From Rhizobiaceae bacterium CPCC 101076 (GTDB lineage Bacteria; Pseudomonadota; Alphaproteobacteria; Rhizobiales; Methylopilaceae), in assembly GCA_003347645.1 (NCBI GenBank), contig QDFX01000002.1, positions 248,001 to 312,000 of the forward strand: a stretch of 64,000 bases of DNA. The letters are read 5' to 3'. Below the pieces are notes generated by a model, which saw only the letters and a list, made by a program, of their open reading frames with translations, made no database searches and had not been told where the DNA came from. A program made the translations under genes and the position numbers. This document shows, in pieces, positions 18,044 through 26,050 of this stretch (the first letter of the stretch is position 1; every line of letters begins with the position of its first letter).

Positions 18044-18127
18044 GGATTTCCGTCCTGCGGTGGATTGACCCGAAGGCTTCTACCTGAGAGAGGGCAGCTC
18101 GGAAAGACAAGAACGGTGGAGGACGCG

Positions 18128-19111
18128 ATGAGCCGGGAGCTGGTTGTCAGGATCGAGCACTGGCCGATCGCCGGACGCTTCACGATCGCTCGCGGAGCCA
18201 AGACCGAAGCAGTCGTCGTCGTCGCCGAGATCGACGATGGCAAGGTTTCGGGCTTCGGCGAATGCGTCCCCTATGCCCGGTACGGGGAGACGGTCGAAGA
18301 CGTTGCGAAGGCGGTCGAAAAGATGGCGGCGCGCGTGAGCGACGGCATCGAAACCAGCGATCTCCAGTCGGTTCTGCCACCCGGCGCCGCCCGTAACGCG
18401 CTCGATTGCGCGCTCTGGGACCTGGCCTCCAAACGCTCCGGCAGGCGCATCTGGGACATCGCCGGCATCAAGGCGCCGACGGCGGCCGTCACCGCATACA
18501 CGCTCAGCGTGAACGAACCGGATGCCATGCGCGCGGCGGCCGAGGCGGCTTCGGCGCGGCCCCTGCTCAAGGTGAAGCTCGGCAAAGCCGGCGACGAGGA
18601 GCGTATCAGGGCGGTCCGCGCCGGGGCGCCGGACTCGGAGCTCATCGTCGATGCCAATGAGGGCTGGTCACCTGAGAACCTGAACGAAAACATCCGTGCC
18701 TGCGCGGATGTCGGCGTCACGCTGATCGAGCAGCCCCTGCCCGCCTCGGCGGACGAGGCGCTCATCGGCATCGACCGTCCGGTCACCATCTGCGCCGACG
18801 AAAGCGTCCATACCCGCGACGGATTGAAGGACCTGCGAAACCGTTACAACGCCGTCAACATCAAGCTCGACAAGACCGGAGGCCTCACCGAGGCGCTGGA
18901 AATGGCCAGAGCGGCACAGGATCTCGGCTTCGAGATCATGGTCGGCTGCATGGTCGGCACCTCGCTCGCGATGGCGCCCGCGCTGATGCTCACGCCGTTC
19001 GCCCGCTACGTCGATCTCGATGGCCCCCTCCTCCTCGCCCGCGACCGGCCGCAGGGGCTGGTCTATGACGGCTCGCTCGTCCATCCGCCCGCACGGCAGT
19101 TATGGGGGTAG
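18128..19111 (+). CDS. dgcA: Enolase-superfamily dipeptide epimerase / N-acyl-Glu racemase DgcA
   Basis: 327 residues from ATG 18128. The enolase-superfamily active site is complete: Lys148-x-Lys150 (LLKVKLGK), metal ligands Asp175 (VDANEGW), Glu201 (IEQPL) and Asp224 (CADES), and the opposite-face Lys246 (NIKLDK). This layout and length match L-Ala-D/L-Glu epimerases; in rhizobia and relatives the DgcA member is reported as an N-acetyl-D-glutamate racemase used in catabolism with DgcN, which is not seen here. Substrate, muropeptide-derived dipeptide or N-acyl-glutamate, is therefore not certain. Confidence 0.85.
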   Translation: MSRELVVRIEHWPIAGRFTIARGAKTEAVVVVAEIDDGKVSGFGECVPYARYGETVEDVAKAVEKMAARVSDGIETSDLQSVLPPGAARNALDCALWDLASKRSGRRIWDIAGIKAPTAAVTAYTLSVNEPDAMRAAAEAASARPLLKVKLGKAGDEERIRAVRAGAPDSELIVDANEGWSPENLNENIRACADVGVTLIEQPLPASADEALIGIDRPVTICADESVHTRDGLKDLRNRYNAVNIKLDKTGGLTEALEMARAAQDLGFEIMVGCMVGTSLAMAPALMLTPFARYVDLDGPLLLARDRPQGLVYDGSLVHPPARQLWG

Positions 19112-19143
19112 GTTCAACTCCTTGTTGATTGGGCGTCTGAGGT

Positions 19144-20223
19144 TTGAGCTTAATTCTCCAGGAAGATTCCCACGATTCGGCGGCGGCGACCGCCTGGAGG
19201 TTGGTAGAGCGGATGGAGCGGCGCCCGCCCATGCCAGACGAGGATTATGAGGCCATCGAGGCCGCCGTGATGGACACGGCGCGCGGCCGCTGGTTCCTCG
19301 CCGAATTCGCGCGTCGCAACCGCAACGCCGACACCGCACTGCTACTTGATGCGATCGAGCGCATCGAGCGGCTGATGGCCCTCCGCCCCGCGCCCCCGGC
19401 GCCTCTCGCGCTGCCCTCGCCCGTAGAGACAAACCCGGTGCTTGCAGCTCTGGCGGCTCAAGAACAGGCGCCAACCCTCGCCGCGCCACAGTTGCGGCCG
19501 GAGCCGATCACGGCTCAACCACCAGCGGAGCCTCCCGCCCACTCCCCGGTCGCCGCCGCATCGGAACCCGCTGCCGCCTCTATTCCGCTGGCCTCCGTGG
19601 AAGCGCCTCCGCCGGCGCCGCAACATGTCGCCGTCCAAAAACCGGCCGAACCGCCTGCGCCTCCCATTCCTGTCGCAGCGTTGCCCGAAGTCGTCGAAGT
19701 GCCTCCGGCCGCGGTCGCCTCTCAAGAGGGACCGGAGCCCGCGCCCGTCATATCGTTCGACGTCGGAGAGCCCGAATGGTTCGACGACATCGTCTGGGGG
19801 CCTGTGCCTGGCGATACGGGGCCCGCGCAAACGGTGGCCGACGCCGAACTGATCGCTGTCGATGCCAACCCCGCTCCCGCGCGCACCGAACTCGCGCACA
19901 TCGCGACGGCAGATATCGCGGAGATCGAAGCGCCTTCGATAGCGGCAGAACTCGCGCCCAACTCCGTTCCCGCCGTCTCGATTGAGGCGGTCCGGGCCGA
20001 GGCCGTGCCGGTTCAGGCCATCGCCTCGGAGCCGGATCCCGTCGCCGAAGAACCGGCGAATGTGTCTTTCATCGCTCCGGAAAGCCGACTGATCGAGGCC
20101 GCCGCGCCGCCCCTTGCCGAGGCCGAGATCACCCCGCTCCCGTCCGGCTCCTCGCCGCCGCCGGTGGACCCGGCCGATATCGACGCGATGAGCTTCGAAC
20201 TGAAATCGGTCTATTTCGCCTAG
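19144..20223 (+). CDS. Pro/Ala-rich protein with conserved N-terminal domain, unknown
   Basis: 359 residues if the TTG at 19144 is used; an ATG at 19213 (residue 24) is the alternative. Residues about 30-80 form a compact charged helical block (YEAIEAAVMDTARGRWFLAE then ARRNRNADTALLLDAIERIE) that I associate with conserved hypothetical proteins of alphaproteobacteria. The remaining about 280 residues are a low-complexity Pro, Ala, Glu and Val tail with a Trp-containing island (EPEWFDDIVWGPV) and a final MSFELKSVYFA. No signal peptide or membrane segment. Its stop shares the tetranucleotide CTAG with the stop of the convergent glycosyltransferase gene. Confidence 0.7.
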   Translation: MSLILQEDSHDSAAATAWRLVERMERRPPMPDEDYEAIEAAVMDTARGRWFLAEFARRNRNADTALLLDAIERIERLMALRPAPPAPLALPSPVETNPVLAALAAQEQAPTLAAPQLRPEPITAQPPAEPPAHSPVAAASEPAAASIPLASVEAPPPAPQHVAVQKPAEPPAPPIPVAALPEVVEVPPAAVASQEGPEPAPVISFDVGEPEWFDDIVWGPVPGDTGPAQTVADAELIAVDANPAPARTELAHIATADIAEIEAPSIAAELAPNSVPAVSIEAVRAEAVPVQAIASEPDPVAEEPANVSFIAPESRLIEAAAPPLAEAEITPLPSGSSPPPVDPADIDAMSFELKSVYFA

Positions 20224-21254
20224 GCCGTCTGGGGCGCTGTTTCGGCCTGCGGTCCCTCTTTCGCCATCTCCATTTCGCGGATGAAGATGCGGGCGCATTC
20301 CTGCCAGCTGTGTTCAAGGGCAAGGGCTCGCGCGTCTTCGCGCTTCAGCTCCAGCGCAGCGAGCGCCGCAACCCTGAGATCATGATCGAGCGCTCCCGCC
20401 TTGGTTCCGTGCAGCACGTCGATCGGTCCCGTCACGGGGTAGGCCGCTACCGGCACCCCGCTCGCGAGCGCCTCCAGGATAACGATGCCGAAGGTGTCGG
20501 TGAGGCTCGGGAACACGAAGACATCTGCCGACGAGAAGATCTCAGCTAGTTCCTCGCCGGTCTTCTTGCCCAGGAAAACGGCGGCGGGATAGCGCGTCTT
20601 CAGCATGTCCAGCGCCGGTCCCTCGCCGACCACCACCTTGGTACCGGGCAGGTCCAGCGACAGGAAAGCTTCGAGGTTCTTCTCCACCGCGACGCGACCA
20701 ACCGACAGGAAGATCGGCCCCGGCAGATCGAGCACCCGCTTCTCGCGCGGCCGGAACATCTCTGAGTCCACGCCGCGCGTCCAAAGACGGACCTTGTTGA
20801 AGCCCCGCCCCTCCAGTTCACGCGCCAGCGAACGCGTCGCGACCAGTGTCCCCCGTCCCGCATTGTGGAAGCGACGCAGGAAAGCGTAGCTCCAGCTTTC
20901 CGGCACCGGCAGGCGCGCGCGCAGATATTCCGGGAAGCGGGTGTGATAGCTCGTCGTGAAGCTCCACCTGCGGTTCAGGCAGGCACGCCGCGCCGCCTGT
21001 CCTAGCGGCCCTTCTGTCGCGATATGCAGATGGTCCGGGGCGAATTTCTTGATGCGTACCGCCACGGCTCCCGGCGGCGTCATCGCCAGGCGGATTTCCG
21101 GATAGGTCGGCATAGGAATGGTCCGGAACATATCCGGCGTCAGGAACAGGACGTCGTGTCCCATCGCCCGCACCTCGTCGGCCACCCGCTCCAGAGTACG
21201 CACCACGCCGTTCACCTGGGGATGCCAGGCGTCCGTGACGATCAGGATTCTCAT
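20220..21254 (-). CDS. agt: GT4 glycosyltransferase, Agt-like (glycolipid synthesis)
   Basis: 344 residues of a GT-B family 4 glycosyltransferase. The N-terminal DAWHPQVNGVVRTLE glycine loop, the mid-protein SVGRVAVEKNLEAFL sugar-nucleotide region and the C-terminal E-x7-E-type element in SLTDTFGIVILEALASG are present. It follows a PlcP-like phosphoesterase gene by 25 bases. In many alphaproteobacteria this pair makes phosphorus-free glycolipids: PlcP releases diacylglycerol from phospholipids and Agt adds glucose or glucuronic acid during phosphate shortage. The family call is firm; the lipid acceptor is inferred from the neighbour. Confidence 0.82.
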   Translation of the reverse strand: MRILIVTDAWHPQVNGVVRTLERVADEVRAMGHDVLFLTPDMFRTIPMPTYPEIRLAMTPPGAVAVRIKKFAPDHLHIATEGPLGQAARRACLNRRWSFTTSYHTRFPEYLRARLPVPESWSYAFLRRFHNAGRGTLVATRSLARELEGRGFNKVRLWTRGVDSEMFRPREKRVLDLPGPIFLSVGRVAVEKNLEAFLSLDLPGTKVVVGEGPALDMLKTRYPAAVFLGKKTGEELAEIFSSADVFVFPSLTDTFGIVILEALASGVPVAAYPVTGPIDVLHGTKAGALDHDLRVAALAALELKREDARALALEHSWQECARIFIREMEMAKEGPQAETAPQTA

Positions 21255-21279
21255 GGTGCGTCCTGCTGGCGGCGCTCGG

Positions 21280-22116
21280 TCACGCCGCCGCTGTCTGGGT
21301 CCCTGCCGCCGTTTCCAGCTCGGCAGCGGCGTCTTCCTGAATCAGACGGAGCGAGCGATTCCACCGGATGATCTCGAACGTGCCGTCATAGTTTTCGGCA
21401 ACGGCGGTGCAGCTTTCAACCCAGTCGCCCGTATTCACGTACCGGATGCCGCTCGGCATATCGCGCATCGCCGCATGATGGATATGCCCACAGATCACGC
21501 CCTGCGCGCCCTGCCGCAGCGCCTCACCGGAGAGCGCGTCTTCGAATTCGCCGATGAAGTTGACGGCGTTCTTCACCTTCAGCTTCGCCCAGGCCGACAG
21601 CGACCAATAGCGCAGGCCGAGGCGACGGCGGATCATGTTGATGTAGGTGTTGATCGTCAGCGCGGTGACATAGGCCCAGTCGCCGAGCAGCGCGAGCCAG
21701 CGGGCGTGGCGAACGACCATGTCGAAAATGTCGCCGTGGATGACGAGATAGCGCGTGCCGTCCACCGCCTCGTGAATCGCGGTCTCGGCGACCTCGATGC
21801 CGCCGAAGTGCGAGCCGTAGTAATCGCGAAGGAACTCGTCGTGGTTGCCGGGGATGTAGATCATCCGGGCACCGGCGCGTCCCTTGCGAAGCAGCTTCTG
21901 CACCACGTCGTTATGCTTTTGCGGCCAGTACCAGCTCTGTTGAAGCCGCCACCCGTCGACGATGTCACCGACGAGGTAGATGGTGTCGGCGTCGTGGACC
22001 CTCAGGAAATCAAGCAGCAGGTCTGCCTGACAACCTTTGGTTCCAAGATGGACGTCTGAAATGAACAGCGTCCGTACCCGGCGGGGCTGGAGTCGTGCAG
22101 TAGTCATGGCAGCCAT
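21280..22116 (-). CDS. plcP: Calcineurin-like phosphoesterase, PlcP-like phospholipase C
   Basis: 278 residues from ATG 22116 (a TTG one codon earlier and an ATG at 22107 are alternatives; none has a clear ribosome-binding site). The metallophosphoesterase ligands are complete: D21-x-H23 (DVHLG), D51 (GDIVD), N91-H92-D93 (GNHDE), H127 (HGD) and H211-x-H213 (GHIHH). Similar proteins are often labelled LpxH-like UDP-diacylglucosamine diphosphatases. The following agt gene argues for the PlcP subgroup, which in Sinorhizobium degrades membrane phospholipids under phosphate limitation. A Pho-box-like half site lies upstream. LpxH-like activity cannot be excluded. Confidence 0.75.
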   Translation of the reverse strand: MAAMTTARLQPRRVRTLFISDVHLGTKGCQADLLLDFLRVHDADTIYLVGDIVDGWRLQQSWYWPQKHNDVVQKLLRKGRAGARMIYIPGNHDEFLRDYYGSHFGGIEVAETAIHEAVDGTRYLVIHGDIFDMVVRHARWLALLGDWAYVTALTINTYINMIRRRLGLRYWSLSAWAKLKVKNAVNFIGEFEDALSGEALRQGAQGVICGHIHHAAMRDMPSGIRYVNTGDWVESCTAVAENYDGTFEIIRWNRSLRLIQEDAAAELETAAGTQTAAA

Positions 22117-22129
22117 CAATCATGCTTAC

Positions 22130-22147
22130 TGCGCAGGATTGTGACAG
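22130..22147 (-). promoter_or_regulatory. Possible degenerate Pho box upstream of plcP
   Basis: Read on the minus strand, a perfect PhoB half site CTGTCAC (22141-22147) is followed by a four-base spacer and CTGCGCA, which matches the second half site only at CTG. The spacing fits PhoB, the second half is poor, and the position 14-31 bases upstream of the start is close. Suggestive because phosphate control is expected for plcP-agt, but weak. Confidence 0.3.
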
Positions 22148-22176
22148 TTATGAGTTTGACGTCGGTTTTCTGTGAT

Positions 22177-22995
22177 TCAGCGCCAAAGAGCGTGGAAATG
22201 GTGAACGGGGCCGTGCCCTTTGCCCACTGAAAGCAGGTCGGAGGCCTCGATTGCGGCGCTGATATAGGCCTTCGCGGCAGAGACCGATTCGGTCAGCGAA
22301 CGGCCTTTCGCCAGTTCCGCGCAGATCGCGGACGACAGGGTACAACCGGTACCGTGCGTGTTCTGTGTCGAGATTCGCCGGGCCGGGAACCGACTCAAGC
22401 CCTCGTCGCTGAGCAGGATGTCGACGCTCTGCGGACCGAGCCCGTGGCCGCCCTTCACCAGAACCGCGCGACAGCCCAGGTCCAACAAGGTCTCCGCCTG
22501 GGCGATCATGTCCGCCTCGTTCTCGGCGAGCGGCGCATCGAGCAGAGCCGCCGCCTCCGGGATGTTCGGAGTGATGATCAGGGCCTTAGGGATCAGGACG
22601 GTTCGTAGCGCTTCGACCGCTTCTGGAACGAGCAGCCGGTCGCCCGACGCCGCCACCATCACAGGGTCGAGAACGACCGTCCCGGAATTGTAGCGCTCGA
22701 GCCCGGCTGCCACCGTCTCGATGACCTCGGGCCGCGACAGCATGCCGATCTTCACCGCCTTCACATCGAGATCGTCGAATACCGACGCCATCTGTTCGGC
22801 GATGAATTGCGGTGGCACGTCGTGGATCGAACGTACGCCCATCGTGTTCTGGGCGACCAGCGCGGTGATCACCGTCGCGCCATAGGCGCCGAGCGCCGAG
22901 AAGGTCTTGAGATCGGCCTGGATTCCCGCGCCGCCCGAAGGATCGGTGCCGGCAATCGTGAGCGCAATCGGTATGGTGGACGCCGTCTGGGCCAT
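22177..22995 (-). CDS. thiD: Hydroxymethylpyrimidine/phosphomethylpyrimidine kinase
   Basis: 272 residues from ATG 22995, with a GGAGGAAA ribosome-binding site five bases upstream; an in-frame ATG at 23016 lies inside the riboswitch and is not used. The ribokinase-fold signatures ALTIAGTDPSGGAGIQADLK near the N-terminus and NTHGTGCTLSSAI (anion hole and catalytic Asp/Gly region) near the C-terminus identify ThiD, which phosphorylates HMP twice for thiamine synthesis in the cytoplasm. A TPP riboswitch directly upstream confirms the pathway. It is a single-gene unit here. Confidence 0.95.
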   Translation of the reverse strand: MAQTASTIPIALTIAGTDPSGGAGIQADLKTFSALGAYGATVITALVAQNTMGVRSIHDVPPQFIAEQMASVFDDLDVKAVKIGMLSRPEVIETVAAGLERYNSGTVVLDPVMVAASGDRLLVPEAVEALRTVLIPKALIITPNIPEAAALLDAPLAENEADMIAQAETLLDLGCRAVLVKGGHGLGPQSVDILLSDEGLSRFPARRISTQNTHGTGCTLSSAICAELAKGRSLTESVSAAKAYISAAIEASDLLSVGKGHGPVHHFHALWR

Positions 22996-23004
22996 CCCGC
23001 TTTC

Positions 23005-23082
23005 CTCCGCCGGCATGACCCGGATCAGGTTCGTGGGTTGGCCTGTTACACAGGCCTCTCAGCGCAGAGCGCACCCCAAGGA
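23005..23082 (-). promoter_or_regulatory. TPP riboswitch (thi box)
   Basis: On the minus strand the leader reads GGGGTGC, then GCTGAGA, a short P3 stem GGCCTG/CAGGCC, then AACCTGATCCGGGTCATGC and CCGGCGGAGGA, which are the conserved blocks of the thiamine pyrophosphate aptamer in order. The 3' end of the aptamer runs into the thiD ribosome-binding site GGAGGAAA, so ligand binding probably hides it and blocks translation initiation rather than acting through a terminator. Confidence 0.95.
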
Positions 23083-23141
23083 GATTGCGGCGTCACATAT
23101 AGCGCGACCTCTCGGGACGCAAGCGGCCCGCCCCACCACTG

Positions 23142-24080
23142 CTAGCCCGGCGGCGCCTCGGCCTCGCGCGCTTTTGCCCGTTCGATGCCGCGGCGGCGTT
23201 CGTGAGCGATGACGATCATGCCCGAGCCGATGACGATCAGCCCGCCGAACAGCGCGAACAGGTCCGGCAGGTCGCCGAACGCGAACCAGCCGATGCCGAG
23301 CGACCAGATCAGGGTCGTGTATTCGAACGGAGCGATCACCGAGGCTTCGGCATAGCGATATCCCTGCGTCAGCAGGATCTGCCCGACGCCGCCGAGAAAG
23401 CCGATCGTAACGAGGATCGCCATCGTTTTCATGTCGGGAACGACCCAGCCCCATGGCAGCGTGAACAGGGCAAACAGCGCCGAAAAGCTCGAGAAATAGA
23501 AGACGATCGCCGCCGTGGCCTCGCTCTGGACGAGGCGGCGCACCTGAACCATCGCGCAGGCGGTGAAGAAGGCGCCGGCCAACGCGAACAGGAAACCCTC
23601 GGAGGTCCGGTTGGCACCGGTTGAGCCGACGCTCAGCGAGGCGACCAGATCGCCATTGGCCAGATGCGGCCAGAGCATCACGCCGACGCCGACGAGGCCA
23701 ATCAGCACCGCGAACAGCCGGGCCAGATGCAGAGGTTCGCGGAGGATGACAGCGGCCAGGCCGACCACCATCAGCGGCGAGGCATAGGTCAGCATGGTCG
23801 AGTCCGGCAGCGACAGGCGGGCCAGGCCGGCGAACATGCAGAACATGGCCGCAGCACCGACAGTGGTACGGATCAGATGCCCGCCGATCGACGCCGTTCG
23901 CACCGCCGAACGGATCTCTCCGTGCAACCCGAACCAGACCAGAATCGGCACGAGCGCGAGCGCGCTTCGAAAGAAGACGATCTCTCCTGTGGGCACGTCG
24001 TCGCCGATCATGCGGATCAGCGCCGCCATCACAGTGAAGGCGAAGGCCGAGCAAATCTTGAGCAAGATTCCGGTCAGCAT
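23142..24080 (-). CDS. EamA/DMT-family transporter
   Basis: 312 residues with about ten hydrophobic helices in two EamA repeats (roughly 1-135 and 160-295), typical of the drug/metabolite transporter superfamily of inner-membrane permeases. The ILREPLHLARLFAVLIGLVGV stretch is the usual end of the first repeat. Substrate cannot be predicted; relatives export amino acids, nucleotides or S-adenosylmethionine. Single gene, divergent from the small 72-residue gene. Confidence 0.88.
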   Translation of the reverse strand: MLTGILLKICSAFAFTVMAALIRMIGDDVPTGEIVFFRSALALVPILVWFGLHGEIRSAVRTASIGGHLIRTTVGAAAMFCMFAGLARLSLPDSTMLTYASPLMVVGLAAVILREPLHLARLFAVLIGLVGVGVMLWPHLANGDLVASLSVGSTGANRTSEGFLFALAGAFFTACAMVQVRRLVQSEATAAIVFYFSSFSALFALFTLPWGWVVPDMKTMAILVTIGFLGGVGQILLTQGYRYAEASVIAPFEYTTLIWSLGIGWFAFGDLPDLFALFGGLIVIGSGMIVIAHERRRGIERAKAREAEAPPG

Positions 24081-24274
24081 CGGAGGCGAGATAAACCTCT
24101 GGAATCAATTGATTGAGAGCGACGTTCCGGCTTTCGGAAGCATCCGTCGAAAGGATGAATTTTCAGTGGAACTTTGCGGCCCCGGACCCGTTGTATGCGC
24201 GGCCAAACCCTTGTCATCGAAACCGTCTAGGCATGGTCTCTAGGCAGGGGAATCGGCCAAGTACGGAGTACCAC

Positions 24275-24493
24275 ATGTCGGACGTTTACCTGATCGAGGT
24301 CGAGGGGCGTGCGGTTGGTCTCGTTGCTCGCGAGAGCGATGGCACGAATTACCGGTTCCACGCAGCGGAACCGGGTGTGTTCTGCATTGACGGTCAGATC
24401 TTCAAGACCGCCGACGAGGCGCAGCGGGCAGCGAGAGCGGCGATGAAGGATCGCTCGCGCCACCTGGACCACACCGCCCCGCGAGCCGCCTAA
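24275..24493 (+). CDS. Small conserved hypothetical protein
   Basis: 72 residues from ATG 24275 with a GGAG ribosome-binding site seven bases upstream; the frame is open from 24233 but without a ribosome-binding site. The sequence is soluble, begins MSDVYLIEVEGRAVGLVARE and contains YRFHAAEPGVFCIDGQIF, suggesting a small beta-rich fold, then a basic helical tail. I recall similar proteins in Hyphomicrobiales but know no function. A 12-base inverted repeat follows. Confidence 0.7.
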   Translation: MSDVYLIEVEGRAVGLVARESDGTNYRFHAAEPGVFCIDGQIFKTADEAQRAARAAMKDRSRHLDHTAPRAA

Positions 24494-24522
24494 AGCATTG
24501 GCCATGCGGCGCTAACATCCAC

Positions 24523-24565
24523 AACTCCCGGTGCCGACGAAGCCCTTGATTTCGCACCGGGAGTT
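24523..24565 (+). terminator. Inverted repeat, probable terminator
   Basis: AACTCCCGGTGC (24523-24534) pairs perfectly with GCACCGGGAGTT (24554-24565) around a 19-base loop, followed by TTGTG. The stem is strong but the T tract is short. It lies between the 72-residue gene and the first Cache-like gene. Confidence 0.55.
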
Positions 24566-24630
24566 TGTGCTAGGTTCCCCGATAGAAGGATCAGCAAGAT
24601 CCTTCAAATAAAACAGGGGAAACGCCTACA

Positions 24631-25287
24631 ATGAAGAAAATGCATTTTGCTTCGCTGGTAGCTTTGTCGCTGGCGATGGGCACCGGTGCGGCTTTCGCTC
24701 AGGACAAGAAAGAAGAAATGCCTGGGCCGGCCGTAGAGAAGTACGCCAAGGACTTTCTCGCGAAGTGGTCGAAGGACCCGAAGCTTCTTGCCGCGATCAA
24801 GGCCTCGACGGCTGAGCACAAGAAGATGTCGCTGGACGACGTCACAGTGATGGACAGCCAGTGGCGCGTCGCCAAGAGCGGTCCGGAGAAGGAAAAGAAG
24901 GCGGTCGATTCGCTCACCGAGCTGACCAAGGACTCCCTTGAGGTGAACACAAAGAAGGGCGAAGAGCTGATCAAGGCAGCGCGCGGCAACGCCACGTCCA
25001 AATTCCTCACCGAGCAGATGGAGAAGGCCGAGCCCAAGGGCGCAGTCACCGAGATCTTCGTGATGGACGGCTGGGGCTGGAACGTTGGCCAAACCGGCGG
25101 CACCTCTGATTATTACCAGGGTGACGAAGGCAAGTGGCAGAAGACGTTCGCCTCGGACGGCGTCGAAGTTCTGCCGATCGTTGAGGAAGACGGCGTCCGC
25201 TACTCGCACGTCTCGCTGCCCATTAAGGACGGCGACAAGAATATCGGCGCGGTGACTATCGGCGTTGACGTCAGCAAGGTGAAATAA
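24631..25287 (+). CDS. Exported Cache-like (DUF3365-type) single-domain protein, copy 1
   Basis: 218 residues. Residues 1-23 are a signal peptide (MKKMHFASLVALSLAMGTGA, cut after AFA). The mature protein is Lys/Glu-rich and helical, then has the stretch DGWGWNVGQTGGTSDYYQGD at 146-165, resembling ligand-binding PDC/Cache sensor modules. No membrane anchor or output domain exists, so it would be a free periplasmic protein. A shorter paralogue with the same motif follows after a terminator. Ribosome-binding site AGGGGAAACG is good. Ligand unknown; family name from motif resemblance. Confidence 0.75.
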   Translation: MKKMHFASLVALSLAMGTGAAFAQDKKEEMPGPAVEKYAKDFLAKWSKDPKLLAAIKASTAEHKKMSLDDVTVMDSQWRVAKSGPEKEKKAVDSLTELTKDSLEVNTKKGEELIKAARGNATSKFLTEQMEKAEPKGAVTEIFVMDGWGWNVGQTGGTSDYYQGDEGKWQKTFASDGVEVLPIVEEDGVRYSHVSLPIKDGDKNIGAVTIGVDVSKVK

Positions 25288-25307
25288 TCAATCTCAATGG
25301 ATTGAAG

Positions 25308-25333
25308 AAAGGGCGGCTTCGGCCGCCCTTTTT
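25308..25333 (+). terminator. Rho-independent terminator
   Basis: Stem GGGCGGC/GCCGCCC (25311-25317 and 25322-25328) with a TTCG tetraloop, flanked by AAA and five T residues. It ends the first Cache-like transcript just before the second copy, so the paralogues are probably separate transcripts or linked by read-through. Confidence 0.88.
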
Positions 25334-25350
25334 GTTGCCGGAGATCTCTT

Positions 25351-25941
25351 ATGCAGGTCCGTCATCACCTACCGATCGCGTTCATCGTGGTCGCACTCGC
25401 TTCTCCGGCCATGGCGCAGACAGACTCCGCCGCACGCCAGAAGGTCGAGCGCTATGCGCGCGATCTGGGAGCGACCTTCACCTCCGACCCCGCACTCCGC
25501 GACGCCATCCGCGTCTCGACCCGGCAACACCGGAAATTTGGTTATCCCGAGACGCTTGCCGAAGACGCGCGCTGGCGCAACGAAATGGCAGCCGATCGCA
25601 AGGGCCCGCGGCCGCTTGTCGATTCGGTGTTCAACAATCCGGTCTCTGCAAAGCTGAAGGATATCGTCTCCTCCGCACCCGGCGGAGCCGTCGTCGATAT
25701 CCAGGTCACGGACGGCTATGGCTGGAACGTCGCGCAGACCGCTCCGACTTCGGATTTCTACCAGGGCGACGAGCGTGCCTGGCAGTCGGTGATCTCCGCC
25801 GAGCCGGACAAGATCGTTCTGTCCGCGCCGGAAACTGGCGACGGCCGCATACTGATTCAGGCCGCGCTGCCGGTCGTCGACGGCGAATCCGTTATCGGCG
25901 CAATCGCAATCGTGGTCGATGCGGAACGTGTTCCCCAATAG
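25351..25941 (+). CDS. Exported Cache-like single-domain protein, copy 2
   Basis: 196 residues with a signal peptide (MQVRHHLPIAFIVVALASPA, cut after MAQ or AMA). Residues 121-140, DGYGWNVAQTAPTSDFYQGD, align with copy 1, and the flanking sequence (WQSV, IQAALPVVDGESVIGAIAIV) follows the same fold with a terminal beta-strand typical of Cache domains. There is no transmembrane or signalling domain. The gene begins 17 bases after the upstream terminator T tract; ATG 25351 lies close behind TTGCCGGAGATCTCTT, which offers GGAG as ribosome-binding site. Confidence 0.72.
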   Translation: MQVRHHLPIAFIVVALASPAMAQTDSAARQKVERYARDLGATFTSDPALRDAIRVSTRQHRKFGYPETLAEDARWRNEMAADRKGPRPLVDSVFNNPVSAKLKDIVSSAPGGAVVDIQVTDGYGWNVAQTAPTSDFYQGDERAWQSVISAEPDKIVLSAPETGDGRILIQAALPVVDGESVIGAIAIVVDAERVPQ

Positions 25942-26050
25942 GGGAAACCCGACTGCCCGTATCGTCCCGTTTGACAGGCCGTCACCGCTTCCCCATCTTC
26001 ACGGCCGCTTCGGGGATTGCGGCCCCCTCCTCCCAAATTAGATTGCGACC

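Noticed and set aside
22996-23016. Upstream ATG for thiD
   Set aside because: It lies within the TPP aptamer and has no ribosome-binding site, whereas ATG 22995 has GGAGGAAA.
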